NCBI RefSeq assembly: GCF_000341735.1
Contig: NZ_KB455575.1
Coordinates: 3,668,191-3,732,190, forward strand
DNA: 64,000 bases
DNA from: Methylotuvimicrobium buryatense 5G
GTDB lineage: Bacteria > Pseudomonadota > Gammaproteobacteria > Methylococcales > Methylomonadaceae
Reading direction: 5' to 3'
The notes under the pieces were generated by a model. It did no database searches, had not been told where the DNA came from, and was given only the letters and a program-made list of their open reading frames with translations. Shown here in pieces: positions 35,112-44,081 of the stretch. Within the stretch, counting starts at the first letter, position 1. Each line of letters starts with the position of its first letter. The position numbers were made by a program, and so were the translations under genes.

Positions 35112-35258
35112 TATACCTTTCGCACTTCAAATTTCGGCAGTGCCTGAGGAGGCGCCAGGGTGTGCGGCAAAGGCTTTGCCAGCATGGAGCTGGCATAGAG
35201 CCTACAGGGATGTATTCACGGCGTCCTTTGACGGACACCTTGGTGCCGAATTTGTATA
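35112..35258. repeat. dispersed repeat family A, copy 4
   Basis: Begins TATACCTTTCGCAC and ends GAATTTGTATA, lacking the last dozen bases of the full form. Inserted between the recC start and the small membrane-protein genes, where it may carry or disrupt promoter sequence. Confidence 0.85.
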
Positions 35259-35371
35259 AACTAATGCTTTTGAGGATTACTATAGCCTTTTTGGGCTCTG
35301 TATAAAATATTTGCATCATTGGCCTATAAAACATTGAGCCTATTAAATACGAACTTTGGAACGATTAAACA

Positions 35372-35548
35372 ATGAACGAAACCGAACAAGCTAAAAAAGT
35401 AAGACGCCTAACGGCAATCATTTATATCGTGTTAATGATTTTTTTAGTGATAGGAACTCTCTATTCCGAACAACGAAAGGAACAAGCGCGCGAGGCGCAA
35501 AAGCTTGCCGAACAAGGTATTATCGAGCAGCCATTCGAAGCGGAATAA
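35372..35548 (+). CDS. small single-pass membrane protein (58 aa)
   Basis: A 58-codon ORF: basic N-terminus (ETEQAKKVRR), one hydrophobic helix (LTAIIYIVLMIFLVIGTLY), then a charged helical tail rich in Glu and Gln. It lies 33 bp upstream of another membrane-protein gene on the same strand and probably shares its transcript. The ribosome site is weak. I do not recognise the family. Confidence 0.6.
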   Translation: MNETEQAKKVRRLTAIIYIVLMIFLVIGTLYSEQRKEQAREAQKLAEQGIIEQPFEAE

Positions 35549-35581
35549 TTCGTATCAGAATCATTAAATAGGAAGCGACTC

Positions 35582-36094
35582 ATGTTCATCAATAGCTTGC
35601 CGACTCTATTTACCTTTACCGACTTCATTAGTCCGATCGAAACCATCCTCATTTTGGTCGCGCTTTTGTTACTCGTTCATGTTTCCACGCGAGAGGCGCT
35701 TTATGATAGGGCATGGCCGGCGGCGGCCACGCCTTACCAAGCTTTATTAAACATCTGGTTGGGACAGGCGCCGTTATGGAAGGCATTTTGGCCGTTTTTT
35801 ATTTTCGTGAACGGCGTTTTTCTTTATATCGATTACCGGATCATGAACGTCACGTTTACGATTGCGAGTTGGAAAACGGTACATGGCATGCTCTTTATCC
35901 CGGTGATTTGGTGGATCGTATCGGTCTGGCGCTGCGCGAAATATACCCGCTACCGGTTCGCCAACACCTTGGCGAAAACCATGACACTGTATTTTTTATT
36001 CGACTGTTTTTTGCGCTTCGTCATCAGCGCTTATTATCCGAATAGTTTTTTCGATTGCCGTTTGTTGGTCATGGAGTATGGCGATTGCTTTTGA
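35582..36094 (+). CDS. hypothetical polytopic membrane protein
   Basis: A 170-residue protein with four hydrophobic segments (ILILVALLLLVHV, FWPFFIFVNGVFLYI, MLFIPVIWWIVSVW and MTLYFLFDCFLRFVI). AGGAAG precedes the ATG at good distance. Downstream lie two more genes on the same strand (36146 and 36541), so it may be the second gene of a four-gene group. No family recognised. Confidence 0.7.
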   Translation: MFINSLPTLFTFTDFISPIETILILVALLLLVHVSTREALYDRAWPAAATPYQALLNIWLGQAPLWKAFWPFFIFVNGVFLYIDYRIMNVTFTIASWKTVHGMLFIPVIWWIVSVWRCAKYTRYRFANTLAKTMTLYFLFDCFLRFVISAYYPNSFFDCRLLVMEYGDCF

Positions 36095-36145
36095 GTAAGG
36101 GGGGTGTAGAATCGAATACTCCAACCATTAAGCGGAGGACATGTT

Positions 36146-36499
36146 ATGAGCTGCTGCGACGACCCTACCGAGATCTCTAAAGTCGATCCACGGGAGTTAG
36201 TCCGCGAACAACAACATTACGGTAATCTAGTTCGCGATTTATTCACCGATGATCCCGAAAAAGTCCTACTCAAACTACTAAACGAAAGCAATGCTTATCT
36301 CAGGGAGCTGGCCGCATTAAGAGCCCATTACCCGTCGGTTCGATTGCGAGCGATCGAATTGTTGGATAAAAAAAGTCAGGCGGTACTCGAACAATTGATC
36401 GAACAAGAACCGGATTCGTCATTCGGAATCGCCGCAAAACAGCGCATAGAACAGTTAAGTAACGAAACCGGCCTATTCGGCAAATTGTTCAAGTCCTAA
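36146..36499 (+). CDS. hypothetical helical protein
   Basis: A 117-residue protein beginning with SCCDDPTE; the adjacent Cys pair could bind metal. The rest is helical, with ELAALRAHYPSVRLRAIELLDKKSQAVLEQLIEQEP resembling a HEAT-like repeat pair (inference). GCGGAGGAC provides a good ribosome site before the ATG. Function is not known to me. Confidence 0.7.
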   Translation: MSCCDDPTEISKVDPRELVREQQHYGNLVRDLFTDDPEKVLLKLLNESNAYLRELAALRAHYPSVRLRAIELLDKKSQAVLEQLIEQEPDSSFGIAAKQRIEQLSNETGLFGKLFKS

Positions 36500-36540
36500 T
36501 CGACCCAAGCACAACTACAATAACAACACGAGGCGGAATC

Positions 36541-36921
36541 ATGAAATCACTAGCACTGCTCGGAACACTTGTCTTAATGACGGCTGCGACCAACTGTTGG
36601 GCTTACGGTAGCAGCAGCAGTAGCACCAAATCTTGCGATAAGCCGCGCTTCAGCGACTTCAATCCGGCCGAAAAATCGGAAGTTCCCGCGCAATCGGCCT
36701 TTTCGTTTAGCGCATCCGGCGTTAGCGACCCGAACAGTATTAAAGTAACTGTTAAAAACCAACCGGCCGAAGTCGCCATCACCGATAAAGGCGGTACTTA
36801 TCAAGTTTCCGGGAACCTACCCGAAGGCTTGACCGGCACTTATGCCCGCATCGCCATCAGCGCCGACGGCCGCAACCGCTGCAAAGGAACGGGCGGCTGG
36901 TTGATCAAGATTACAGACTGA
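36541..36921 (+). CDS. secreted hypothetical protein with Ig-like fold signs
   Basis: A 126-residue protein with a signal peptide (MKSLALLGTLVLMTAATNCWA-YG), a serine-rich linker, then a beta-rich domain: KPRFSDFNPAEKSEVPAQSAFSF followed by NSIKVTVKNQPAEV and YARIAISADGRNRCKGTGGW. The pair of mature Cys may form a disulfide. The pattern is that of a periplasmic Ig-like domain; the partner is unknown. Confidence 0.7.
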   Translation: MKSLALLGTLVLMTAATNCWAYGSSSSSTKSCDKPRFSDFNPAEKSEVPAQSAFSFSASGVSDPNSIKVTVKNQPAEVAITDKGGTYQVSGNLPEGLTGTYARIAISADGRNRCKGTGGWLIKITD

Positions 36922-37025
36922 TCATTCTTAAAAACCCGAAATCAGCCTGCGAAAAGCTTGACGATCTATTCATTAGCCGTAGGGGTCACTACCATTAAGT
37001 TAAGCCGTCAAAGAATAAGAAATGC

Positions 37026-37240
37026 GAGCAATTCCCATTTTGGGGATCAAAAAGGGTGAGGGGTGTGCTTGGCGAGGATGTCGGCAGCAGGGCAGATTTT
37101 TGCTCCATGCAAAATCTGCATTCGCGCCATCCTTGGCGTTCGAGCTGCCGCCAAGCCCCCATGGATGGGTTTACGGCGTTCCTCGACAGGCATACCCCAC
37201 ATCCTAAGATCGGCGAAAATGCTCAAACTGGGAATTACTG
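37026..37240. repeat. dispersed repeat family B, copy 3
   Basis: Ends GAGCAATTCCC and GGGAATTACTG. Internally it carries TTTTGCTCCATGCAAAATCTG in place of the longer insert of copy 1. The DNA from 37252 to 37335 (CTGGATTCCGCCAATCC, then GGCGGAATGACG) belongs to another repeat also seen near 42345-42425. Confidence 0.85.
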
Positions 37241-37455
37241 AAGTAATGCTGGCATTTACCGCATTCAGGCTCGAATGTGCTTCAAAAGCCTGCCATCCCT
37301 GGCCCTGGATTCCGCCAATCCCTGGCGGAATGACGCGTTTTTCCTTAAGTTGGCGCCTAGAGGGGTAGGGTACGCTGCGCGTACCATGGGCGGCTTGTGT
37401 AGATACTTATACTTGGAAAGCAAGAAGATTCGAAACTAAGCCGGTCAAACCACCG

Positions 37456-40400
37456 TCAAGCCTCACGATTTTCGATGAATTTTCCGTAATCGGCGCTGGG
37501 CCGGCCTAAATGATAGCCTTGGGCCAAATCGATGCCGAGTTCCTTGAGCATCTGCAGAGTTGCCGCGTCCTCGACAAATTCGGCTAAGACCGTTTTGTGC
37601 ATACCTTTTGCGATACCGACCATTGCTTTGACAAATATTTGATTCTCTCGGTTATTCGGCAAATCACGAATGAACATGCCGTCGATTTTTAAAATATCGA
37701 CTTCGAGATATTTTAAGTAAGCAAAAGTGGAAAAGCCGCTGCCGAAATCGTCCAGGCAAACCGTGCACCCCGCTTGGCGAATGCCCTCGATAAAGCGCTG
37801 TGCATCGCGGATATCCGAAACCGCAGCGGTTTCGGTTAACTCGATGATCAAGCGGTTCGCATCGACTCGGTTTTCTTCCAAGCAAGCGCGGATAAATTGC
37901 GGCAATTCGGGGTCGTCGAACGAACGTCCGGAAATATTGACCGCCAAGGACGGTAAAATGGAATTTTCGCTTAATAAGGCAATACTGCTCCGTAAAACCC
38001 AGCGGTCGATTTCCAGTATTTGCCCGCTATTTTCGGCGATTGGGATAAATTGGCCGGGCATGACTAATTGCTCGGGATGTTGCGGATCGCGCATGCGAAC
38101 CAGCACTTCGAAATGACAGAGTTGACCGTTATCGACTCGATAGATGCCTTGAAAATGCAATTCCAACAAATCTTGCCGTAAAGCCTGTTCGATGCGTTGA
38201 CGCCAAGACATTCTTTCCATTGCCGCGCCGGAGTTGTCGCGCTTGGGATCGTAAACGGCCCAAGTGTTTTTTCCATTGGCTTTGGCCTGATACATCGCGG
38301 TATCGGCATGGGCCACCAAATCTTCGACCGTTTCTCCGTGCTCCGGAAAGAAAGCCAACCCGACACTGGTCGTCAGACGAATATTGGTGCCCCGAAACCG
38401 GAACGGGATCGACGCGACAGCTTGATTAATCCGATTCGGCAACACCGTAATGTCGTTTTGCGGATGTAGATAGCTTAATATCGCAAACTCGTCGCCGCCC
38501 AAACGCGCGAATATCTCAACCTCGCGCAAAACCACCGAAATTTCCCCGGCTATCCGAACCAGCACGGTATCGCCGGCTCTATGGCCGAAGTTATCGTTAA
38601 TGTATTTAAATTCATCCAAATCGAAATAAATTAACGCGAATTTATCGTGATTGCGGCGCGCCATTGCAATCATGTGATCAAGCTGTTCTTGAAAACGGTG
38701 TCGATTGTAAAGTCCGGTTAACGCATCATGTTCGGCTAAATAAAGCAATTGCTGAGCGGTTTGCCGCTCGTGGGTAATGTCTTCATAAATCCACAAACGG
38801 CCTAAAATTCGACCCTCGGTATCGGTCACCGGATAAGAAACTTGCGTCAGAATGCGACCGTCGTAGAGATCCAGTTCGAAACGTTCGCTGATTTCATGCG
38901 TATCCAGGACTTTCAACACGTATTTGGAGGCATGATCGGGCCGCGCGAACCGGTGCGTCGAATTTTCCAATACGAATTGAGTCGATTTGCCGACCGGATC
39001 CAAATCGTCTTCTATGGCCCACATTCGGCGAAAGGCAAGATTAACGTATTCGATGGCGCCGGCCTTGTCTTCGAACAAAATGCCGATGCTCATCGCCGAC
39101 AACAATGCCGCCATCCGGCCTTGTTCGGCTTCGGCCACGATGCGTAACTCCCTTTGTTTTTGTTCGGCGCGGCTCAAGTCTTCGAAGGATTGTTGAAGGG
39201 CCAATTCGGCTTGTTTCAATTCGGTAATGTCTTGCACGGTACCGACTGCGCCAATCATTTTTCGCTGCCGATCGAATTCCAATTCGGCCCGTTCGCGTAA
39301 CCATTTGACCTTGCCGTCGATCAATGCTCGGTGTTCAATATTGTACTCGGCCCCTTTTAAAGCGGCTTGCCAAGCTCGATCGACAAACGCTCGATCTTCC
39401 TCGTGCACGCGCTCCAAAAATTCTTCATAAGTCAACGGCATGCCCGGCGGCACGCCGAATATCCGATAAGTCTCGGGCGACCATTCCAAACCGTTATCGG
39501 CCTGATTTAAATACCAACTTCCGATATGGGCAACACTTTGCGCACGATTCAAGTTTTCTTGGCTTTGCCGAAGCGATTCTTCGATATGTCGCCGCTCCTC
39601 GACTTCCTGTTGCAATTTTTCATTCGCACGCTCTAATTGTGCAGTGCGAGCGGCAATGGTAGTTTCCAAGCGGGCATTCAAATCGGCCAATTGCGCCGAT
39701 GCTTGAAACTCCCTACGATGTTTTTCGACATTAACCCGATACAGCATGATGCCGGTTGCCGTCGCCAAGGCCAAAGCGCACAAAGTGCGCAACGCCTCGA
39801 TAGGAATTCCGGTTGTTTCTGAAAATATCCGGGCGTCGGCAAGGCTTGGTGTCGCAAACCAAGGAGCGTTAACGACCAATCCGGTAAAAAGACTGTAAAA
39901 AGCCAGACTATAGCCGGCCAACAGCATTGCAAAGTTAAGTTTGAGTGTACTCAAATACGGTCGGTTGCGGTATTCGTAAACCAAAAACGCAATGCCAGCC
40001 GAAGCCGCCCCGGGAAAACCGAGCAAATAGCGAATGCCGCTGTCGAATATAGCGGCGTAATTTTGCGATAGCGCCGCCGTTATCCCGGCAATTAGCAGGG
40101 AAACAACAGGAAATAAGCGGATGTATTTTAACCGGCGTCGATTGTTTTCGGAATTACATGTTAGCAACAGCCAAAAGCGTCGGGAGAATTCAAATAAAGC
40201 ATAGAAGGAAGCAAGGTTTAATAAGTTTCCGACCAAGGAATTTGTTTGCAGGGATTCATCAATCAGTTCCCAAGCACATTGAAGCTCCCTAATGCCATGC
40301 AACATTCCGAAGCGAGCCAGCCAAACCAGTATTGTCGAAAAAGGCAGAACCGAATTATCTTTAGGTTGTAAATAAATCGCCGCGGCCAGGAATAAAAAGG

Positions 40401-40464
40401 CCATTCCGTAAACCAGATAGATTTCCGTCATATGTGCCTGAATGAGCGGCGGCAAGGTATCCAT
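37456..40464 (-). CDS. membrane PAS-PAS-GGDEF-EAL c-di-GMP protein
   Basis: A 1002-residue signalling protein. The order is about seven membrane helices (residues 15-240), a coiled coil (LNARLETTIAARTAQLERAN), two PAS domains (about 300-420 and 440-560), GGDEF (motif GGDEF at about 656) and EAL to the end. The EAL domain begins FEVLVRM, a tolerated EVL variant at about 786, and has DDFGSGFSTFAYLKYLEVDILKIDG with the metal-binding acidic pair. The residues five before GGDEF read REVE, so no canonical RxxD inhibitory site is present. Both cyclase and phosphodiesterase activity look possible. Single gene facing the PpnN gene. Confidence 0.9.
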   Translation of the reverse strand: MDTLPPLIQAHMTEIYLVYGMAFLFLAAAIYLQPKDNSVLPFSTILVWLARFGMLHGIRELQCAWELIDESLQTNSLVGNLLNLASFYALFEFSRRFWLLLTCNSENNRRRLKYIRLFPVVSLLIAGITAALSQNYAAIFDSGIRYLLGFPGAASAGIAFLVYEYRNRPYLSTLKLNFAMLLAGYSLAFYSLFTGLVVNAPWFATPSLADARIFSETTGIPIEALRTLCALALATATGIMLYRVNVEKHRREFQASAQLADLNARLETTIAARTAQLERANEKLQQEVEERRHIEESLRQSQENLNRAQSVAHIGSWYLNQADNGLEWSPETYRIFGVPPGMPLTYEEFLERVHEEDRAFVDRAWQAALKGAEYNIEHRALIDGKVKWLRERAELEFDRQRKMIGAVGTVQDITELKQAELALQQSFEDLSRAEQKQRELRIVAEAEQGRMAALLSAMSIGILFEDKAGAIEYVNLAFRRMWAIEDDLDPVGKSTQFVLENSTHRFARPDHASKYVLKVLDTHEISERFELDLYDGRILTQVSYPVTDTEGRILGRLWIYEDITHERQTAQQLLYLAEHDALTGLYNRHRFQEQLDHMIAMARRNHDKFALIYFDLDEFKYINDNFGHRAGDTVLVRIAGEISVVLREVEIFARLGGDEFAILSYLHPQNDITVLPNRINQAVASIPFRFRGTNIRLTTSVGLAFFPEHGETVEDLVAHADTAMYQAKANGKNTWAVYDPKRDNSGAAMERMSWRQRIEQALRQDLLELHFQGIYRVDNGQLCHFEVLVRMRDPQHPEQLVMPGQFIPIAENSGQILEIDRWVLRSSIALLSENSILPSLAVNISGRSFDDPELPQFIRACLEENRVDANRLIIELTETAAVSDIRDAQRFIEGIRQAGCTVCLDDFGSGFSTFAYLKYLEVDILKIDGMFIRDLPNNRENQIFVKAMVGIAKGMHKTVLAEFVEDAATLQMLKELGIDLAQGYHLGRPSADYGKFIENREA

Positions 40465-40596
40465 AAACGAGTTCCCAATTGTTATTGTTATTTTTTCGAC
40501 TTCGTGTTTTTTTCTCTAAACCTAAAAAGAGCGCTTAGAATTTGCTGTAGACCGTTCGCGCCAAGCCAAGTCACTAAAACTGAAGCATCGACAAGG

Positions 40597-40805
40597 TATA
40601 CCTTTCATACTTCAAATTTCGGCAGTGCCCGAGGAGGCGCCGGGGTGTCCGGTCGGTTTTCGCTCCTGCAAAATCGACATTCACGCCATCCATGGCGTTC
40701 ACAAAGGCTTTGCCAGCATGGAGCTGGCATAGAGCCTACATGGACGTATTCACGGCGTCCTTTGACGGACACCCCGGTACCGAATTTTGATCTACGATGG
40801 GTATA
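40597..40805. repeat. dispersed repeat family A, copy 5, with an internal B-like insert
   Basis: Complete TATACC and GGTATA ends, but about 50 bp longer than other copies. The extra segment (TTTTCGCTCCTGCAAAATC, then CGCCATCCATGGCGTTC) is not of family A. It resembles the inside of the B copy at 37026 (TTTTTGCTCCATGCAAAATC, then CGCCATCCTTGGCGTTC). The element is thus a mosaic of two families. Confidence 0.85.
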
Positions 40806-40823
40806 TCAGGCAACTTCGATGGT

Positions 40824-42194
40824 TTATTTAACGATGCGATAACACGGCTTATAAGTCTTGCCGGGCAGCTTCATGCGTTGTTGCTTGACAAAAGCGCTCA
40901 ACAATTCGTCTACCGGCCCCATGATTTCGGCATCGCCTTTAATCTCGAAATGGCCGTGCTGTTCTATCGCTCTAATTCCGTCGTCTTTAACGTTGCCTGA
41001 GACAATACCGGAAAACACACGGCGCAGATTCGCGGCTAACAGATGGCTTTCCTGATCTTTATGCAATTTTAAGGCGGCCATGTTTTCGTGGGTCGGATTG
41101 AAGGGTTGTTGAAAATCGGGGCTGATTTTTAAGCCCCAGTTAAAATAATAGGCGTCTTCGCGCTGCTGGCGAAATTCGCGTACCCGCTGCATACCCTCTT
41201 TCATATCTCGCGCGACCCTGGCCGGATCGTCGATGATGATTTTGTAACGTTGTTGCGCGGCCAGCCCTAAGGTCTCGCCTATAAAACGGTTGATTTGCTT
41301 GAAATATTCCTCGGAACCTGCCGGCCCGGTAAAGATTAACGGAAACGAAATGTCCTTGTTGTCAGGGTGCAGCAAAATACCCAATAAATATAATATTTCC
41401 TCGGCCGTGCCGACTCCGCCCGGGAATACGACGATACCGTGGCCGGCTCTTACGAAGGCCTCGAGCCGTTTTTCGATATCCGGCATGATCACCAAATCGT
41501 TAACGATCGGATTTGGTGCTTCGGCGGCGATGATGCCCGGCTCGGTAATACCGATATAATGCCCGGTTCCGATACGCTGCTTGGCATGACCGATCGTTGC
41601 GCCTTTCATCGGCCCTTTCATCGCGCCGGGTCCGCAGCCGGTGCAAATGTCAAGGCCCCGCAAGCCCATTTGATAACCGACCACTTTCGAATAATCGTAT
41701 TCCTCGCGCGAAATCGAATGGCCGCCCCAGCAAACCACCAATTGCGGTAGCTTGCCGGCTTTCAAGATATTGGCGTTGCGCAGTATATGAAAAACCGAAT
41801 TGGTCACGCCTTCGGAGCTTTGCAGATCGAATTTCGGGTTATCGTTGATCTCGTCGCTGACATAGATAATATCGCGTAAAACGGCAAACAAATGTTCTTT
41901 AATGCCTTTGATCATATGACCGTCGACGAATGCGGTGGCCGGAGCTCCTTTCACTTCGAGTTTGATCCCTCGCTCTTCTTGAAGAACGCGGATTTCAAAG
42001 GATTTGTAGCGTTCGAGCAGTTCCTTGCCGTCATCCATATAATTGCCGCAATTCAACACCGCTAGCGAGCAATTGTGCAGTAAGCGGTAAAGCCCGCCTT
42101 GACTGGTATCGAGTAATTTATTGACTTCGGTCTTGGACAGAACGGCCAAGTGACCGGCCGGAGAGATTCTTGCGTCTACGACATCTTGTTTCAT
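40824..42194 (-). CDS. ppnN: PpnN: pyrimidine/purine nucleotide 5'-monophosphate nucleosidase
   Basis: A 456-residue protein of the YgdH/PpnN family, longer than plain LOG proteins. The conserved nucleotide-binding motif is GHGIVVFPGGVGTAEEILYLLG, preceded by CTGCGPGAMKGPMKGATIGHA. The N-terminal part (ARISPAGHLAVLSKTEVNKLLD) is typical of PpnN. In E. coli the enzyme cleaves nucleoside monophosphates to base and ribose 5-phosphate and is stimulated by (p)ppGpp. The stop lies about 20 bp from repeat A copy 5. Confidence 0.93.
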   Translation of the reverse strand: MKQDVVDARISPAGHLAVLSKTEVNKLLDTSQGGLYRLLHNCSLAVLNCGNYMDDGKELLERYKSFEIRVLQEERGIKLEVKGAPATAFVDGHMIKGIKEHLFAVLRDIIYVSDEINDNPKFDLQSSEGVTNSVFHILRNANILKAGKLPQLVVCWGGHSISREEYDYSKVVGYQMGLRGLDICTGCGPGAMKGPMKGATIGHAKQRIGTGHYIGITEPGIIAAEAPNPIVNDLVIMPDIEKRLEAFVRAGHGIVVFPGGVGTAEEILYLLGILLHPDNKDISFPLIFTGPAGSEEYFKQINRFIGETLGLAAQQRYKIIIDDPARVARDMKEGMQRVREFRQQREDAYYFNWGLKISPDFQQPFNPTHENMAALKLHKDQESHLLAANLRRVFSGIVSGNVKDDGIRAIEQHGHFEIKGDAEIMGPVDELLSAFVKQQRMKLPGKTYKPCYRIVK

Positions 42195-42237
42195 ATTTTC
42201 CTTGGATGTATTGCGGTGTTCTTAAAATATAGCCCAT

Positions 42238-42511
42238 AGGCTATGGAATTTAGGTGCTGGGTGAATACATCCATGTAGGCTCTATGATCCCTCACCTAAG
42301 GCTCATTGCCATTAAGTTAAGCCGTCATAAAAATAAGTAATTCTTGCATTCAAGCTAATGTACCTTAAAAGCCTGTCATCCATGGCACTGGATTCCGCCA
42401 GTCCATGGCGGAATGACGGGTTACCTAAGGCAAGGTGAGGGACTGTCAAAGCCAAACACCCCGGCGGCTCCATACGCTAATGCCGAAATTTGAAGTCCGA
42501 TAGGTATACCA
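42238..42511. repeat. dispersed repeat family A, inverted copy split by another repeat
   Basis: The right part (CCGGCGGCTCCATACGC, then GCCGAAATTTGAAGTC and GGTATACC) is the complement of an A left end. The left part (GAATACATCCATGTAGGCTC) is the complement of A's interior. Between them lies a repeat also seen at 37252-37335 (GGATTCCGCCAGTCC, then GGCGGAATGACG). One repeat has been inserted into another. Confidence 0.65.
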
Positions 42512-42540
42512 AAAATCAGAGGCGGCGCGAATTTACCGAA

Positions 42541-42780
42541 TCAGTCACCGTTATGCTTATTTTCGTAGCTAATTTCCTGTTCGGGTATTTCGTTTTCAAC
42601 TGGCGTCTGTTCGGCATTAAGCGTGCGCAATTCTTTTAAAACGGATCGCAAAATGCGCGTTTGCTGGTCTTGCTTAGCCTTGATACCAAACACGGCAAAC
42701 GGCAATAATGTCCATAAAATAACCAGTAAAATTAGCACAACCAATCCGGCTATGTGCAAATGAGGTAATAAATCGGTCAT
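42541..42780 (-). CDS. small membrane protein (79 aa)
   Basis: One or two hydrophobic helices (HIAGLVVLILLVILWTLLPFAVFG), then a basic coiled-coil-like stretch (QDQQTRILRSVLKELRTL) and an acidic tail. No family recognised. It precedes, with a 220-bp gap filled by repeat D, the DUF3014 gene on the same strand. Confidence 0.6.
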   Translation of the reverse strand: MTDLLPHLHIAGLVVLILLVILWTLLPFAVFGIKAKQDQQTRILRSVLKELRTLNAEQTPVENEIPEQEISYENKHNGD

Positions 42781-42870
42781 CGTTTATATCGGATTTAGTT
42801 ATCAAGAAATGTTTATCGTAGGCTAATCGGTTAAATCCCGCATTTTTTGTAGCTATTCAGTCCCCCGGCA

Positions 42871-42976
42871 ATTATCGTTCCCACGCTCTGCGTGGGAATG
42901 CCTGAGTACCGCTCCAGCGGTACGAGACGCGAGAGCGTCTCGGTCTTCGTTCCCACGCTGGAGCGTGAGAACGATA
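42871..42976. repeat. repeat family D hairpins, copy 2
   Basis: CGTTCCCACGCTCTGCGTGG at the left and CCCACGCTGGAGCGTGAGAACG at the right, with inner hairpins GTACCGCTCCAGCGGTAC and GAGACGCGAGAGCGTCTC. Related to 13953-14120. Confidence 0.75.
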
Positions 42977-43000
42977 GGGGGTGTGAATAATTACCATTTT

Positions 43001-43861
43001 TTAATTCGTGTCGTCCATGTTTATCAAGGCCTCGATCAATAAACGTAATTTATTTTGAATGATACGGGTATTTTGCGGCCCCATTCTGAGCATTTGTTTT
43101 TGAACGGGACTGAGCGCTTCCATATCGTTATCGGCAAATTGATATAGTACCGACGGTTTAATCAACGCAATTCGCGTTTCTACGACCGGTGCCGATAAAA
43201 TTTCGGCGCCTGCTTTTTTGATCAAATCCTCTAACCGATAACTGTCCGGATAGCCGAATTGTGCAAAGACTTCTTGGCAAAGCGGTCTGACTTTTTGATA
43301 AAACTCCAGAATATCATGGACGTTGACCGAGTCGATTGCTTCGGCGAACGCGTTATAACGCTGATAACTTTTGGACGGAAGATAAAGTCCTTGTTGGTCT
43401 TCCTCGGCAATGAACGGTTCATCCAAGCTGAGCCAACGCATATGCTTATGAAGGCGCTGGCCTTGAGAAAAGTCGTTGATAATCAGAATAATCTTACGAA
43501 TCTGCTCGTCCGATCTCAACCAGTAGGCAAGTTCAGGCGATAACGCGGTCAATTTTTCGTTGATAAAGTCGTCGCTTTCTTTGAGACTGGGTACAGCTGT
43601 AGGCTCCGTTTCTTCTGTTTCTGCTTGTTCGCTATTTGTTTTTAATTCGTTATCCGACAAAACGTCGGACACCAATGCCTCATCAAGTTTTGTTACCGAG
43701 GGAACCGGCAGCTCATAAGTTTCTAAACCTACCTCAGATTCAATCGTCTGCGTCGAACGCCAATATAGCCATACGCCTCCGGCAATAATTAATAGCAGTA
43801 TTAACAAGAAAACGGTCATTCCGATCGGTTTTCTTCGTTGATACAAATCATAGCGCCCCAT
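43001..43861 (-). CDS. DUF3014 family protein
   Basis: A 286-residue protein with a single N-terminal membrane helix (PIGMTVFLLILLLIIAGGVWLYW), a low-complexity acidic linker and the DUF3014 domain (LSPELAYWLRSDEQIRKIILIINDFSQGQRLHKHMRWL, then SYQRYNAFAEAIDSVN). The domain probably lies in the periplasm. Function not known. It is divergent from the LpxH-like gene at 44082. Confidence 0.82.
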   Translation of the reverse strand: MGRYDLYQRRKPIGMTVFLLILLLIIAGGVWLYWRSTQTIESEVGLETYELPVPSVTKLDEALVSDVLSDNELKTNSEQAETEETEPTAVPSLKESDDFINEKLTALSPELAYWLRSDEQIRKIILIINDFSQGQRLHKHMRWLSLDEPFIAEEDQQGLYLPSKSYQRYNAFAEAIDSVNVHDILEFYQKVRPLCQEVFAQFGYPDSYRLEDLIKKAGAEILSAPVVETRIALIKPSVLYQFADNDMEALSPVQKQMLRMGPQNTRIIQNKLRLLIEALINMDDTN

Positions 43862-44081
43862 GTTTTTCCCCTTTTATCATTATGTATTTTCATCTCAGAA
43901 ATACTTCGTATGGTCATGTTTTCGTCAAACACAACTCGAAACTCCCAAATAGCAGACGTTTTTTGCTCGGGGAGGTCTATCAAAACCTTCGCCTTTCATG
44001 GAAACGTCATCGAACGGTTAACAAGTTGTAACATTATCCCGGTAGTTTAGCCGCCATGTACCGCTTTTGGGATCTATTACA

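Noticed and set aside
40432-40842. 136-codon plus-strand ORF
   Set aside because: It spans repeat A copy 5 and the starts of flanking genes on the other strand; there is no similarity.
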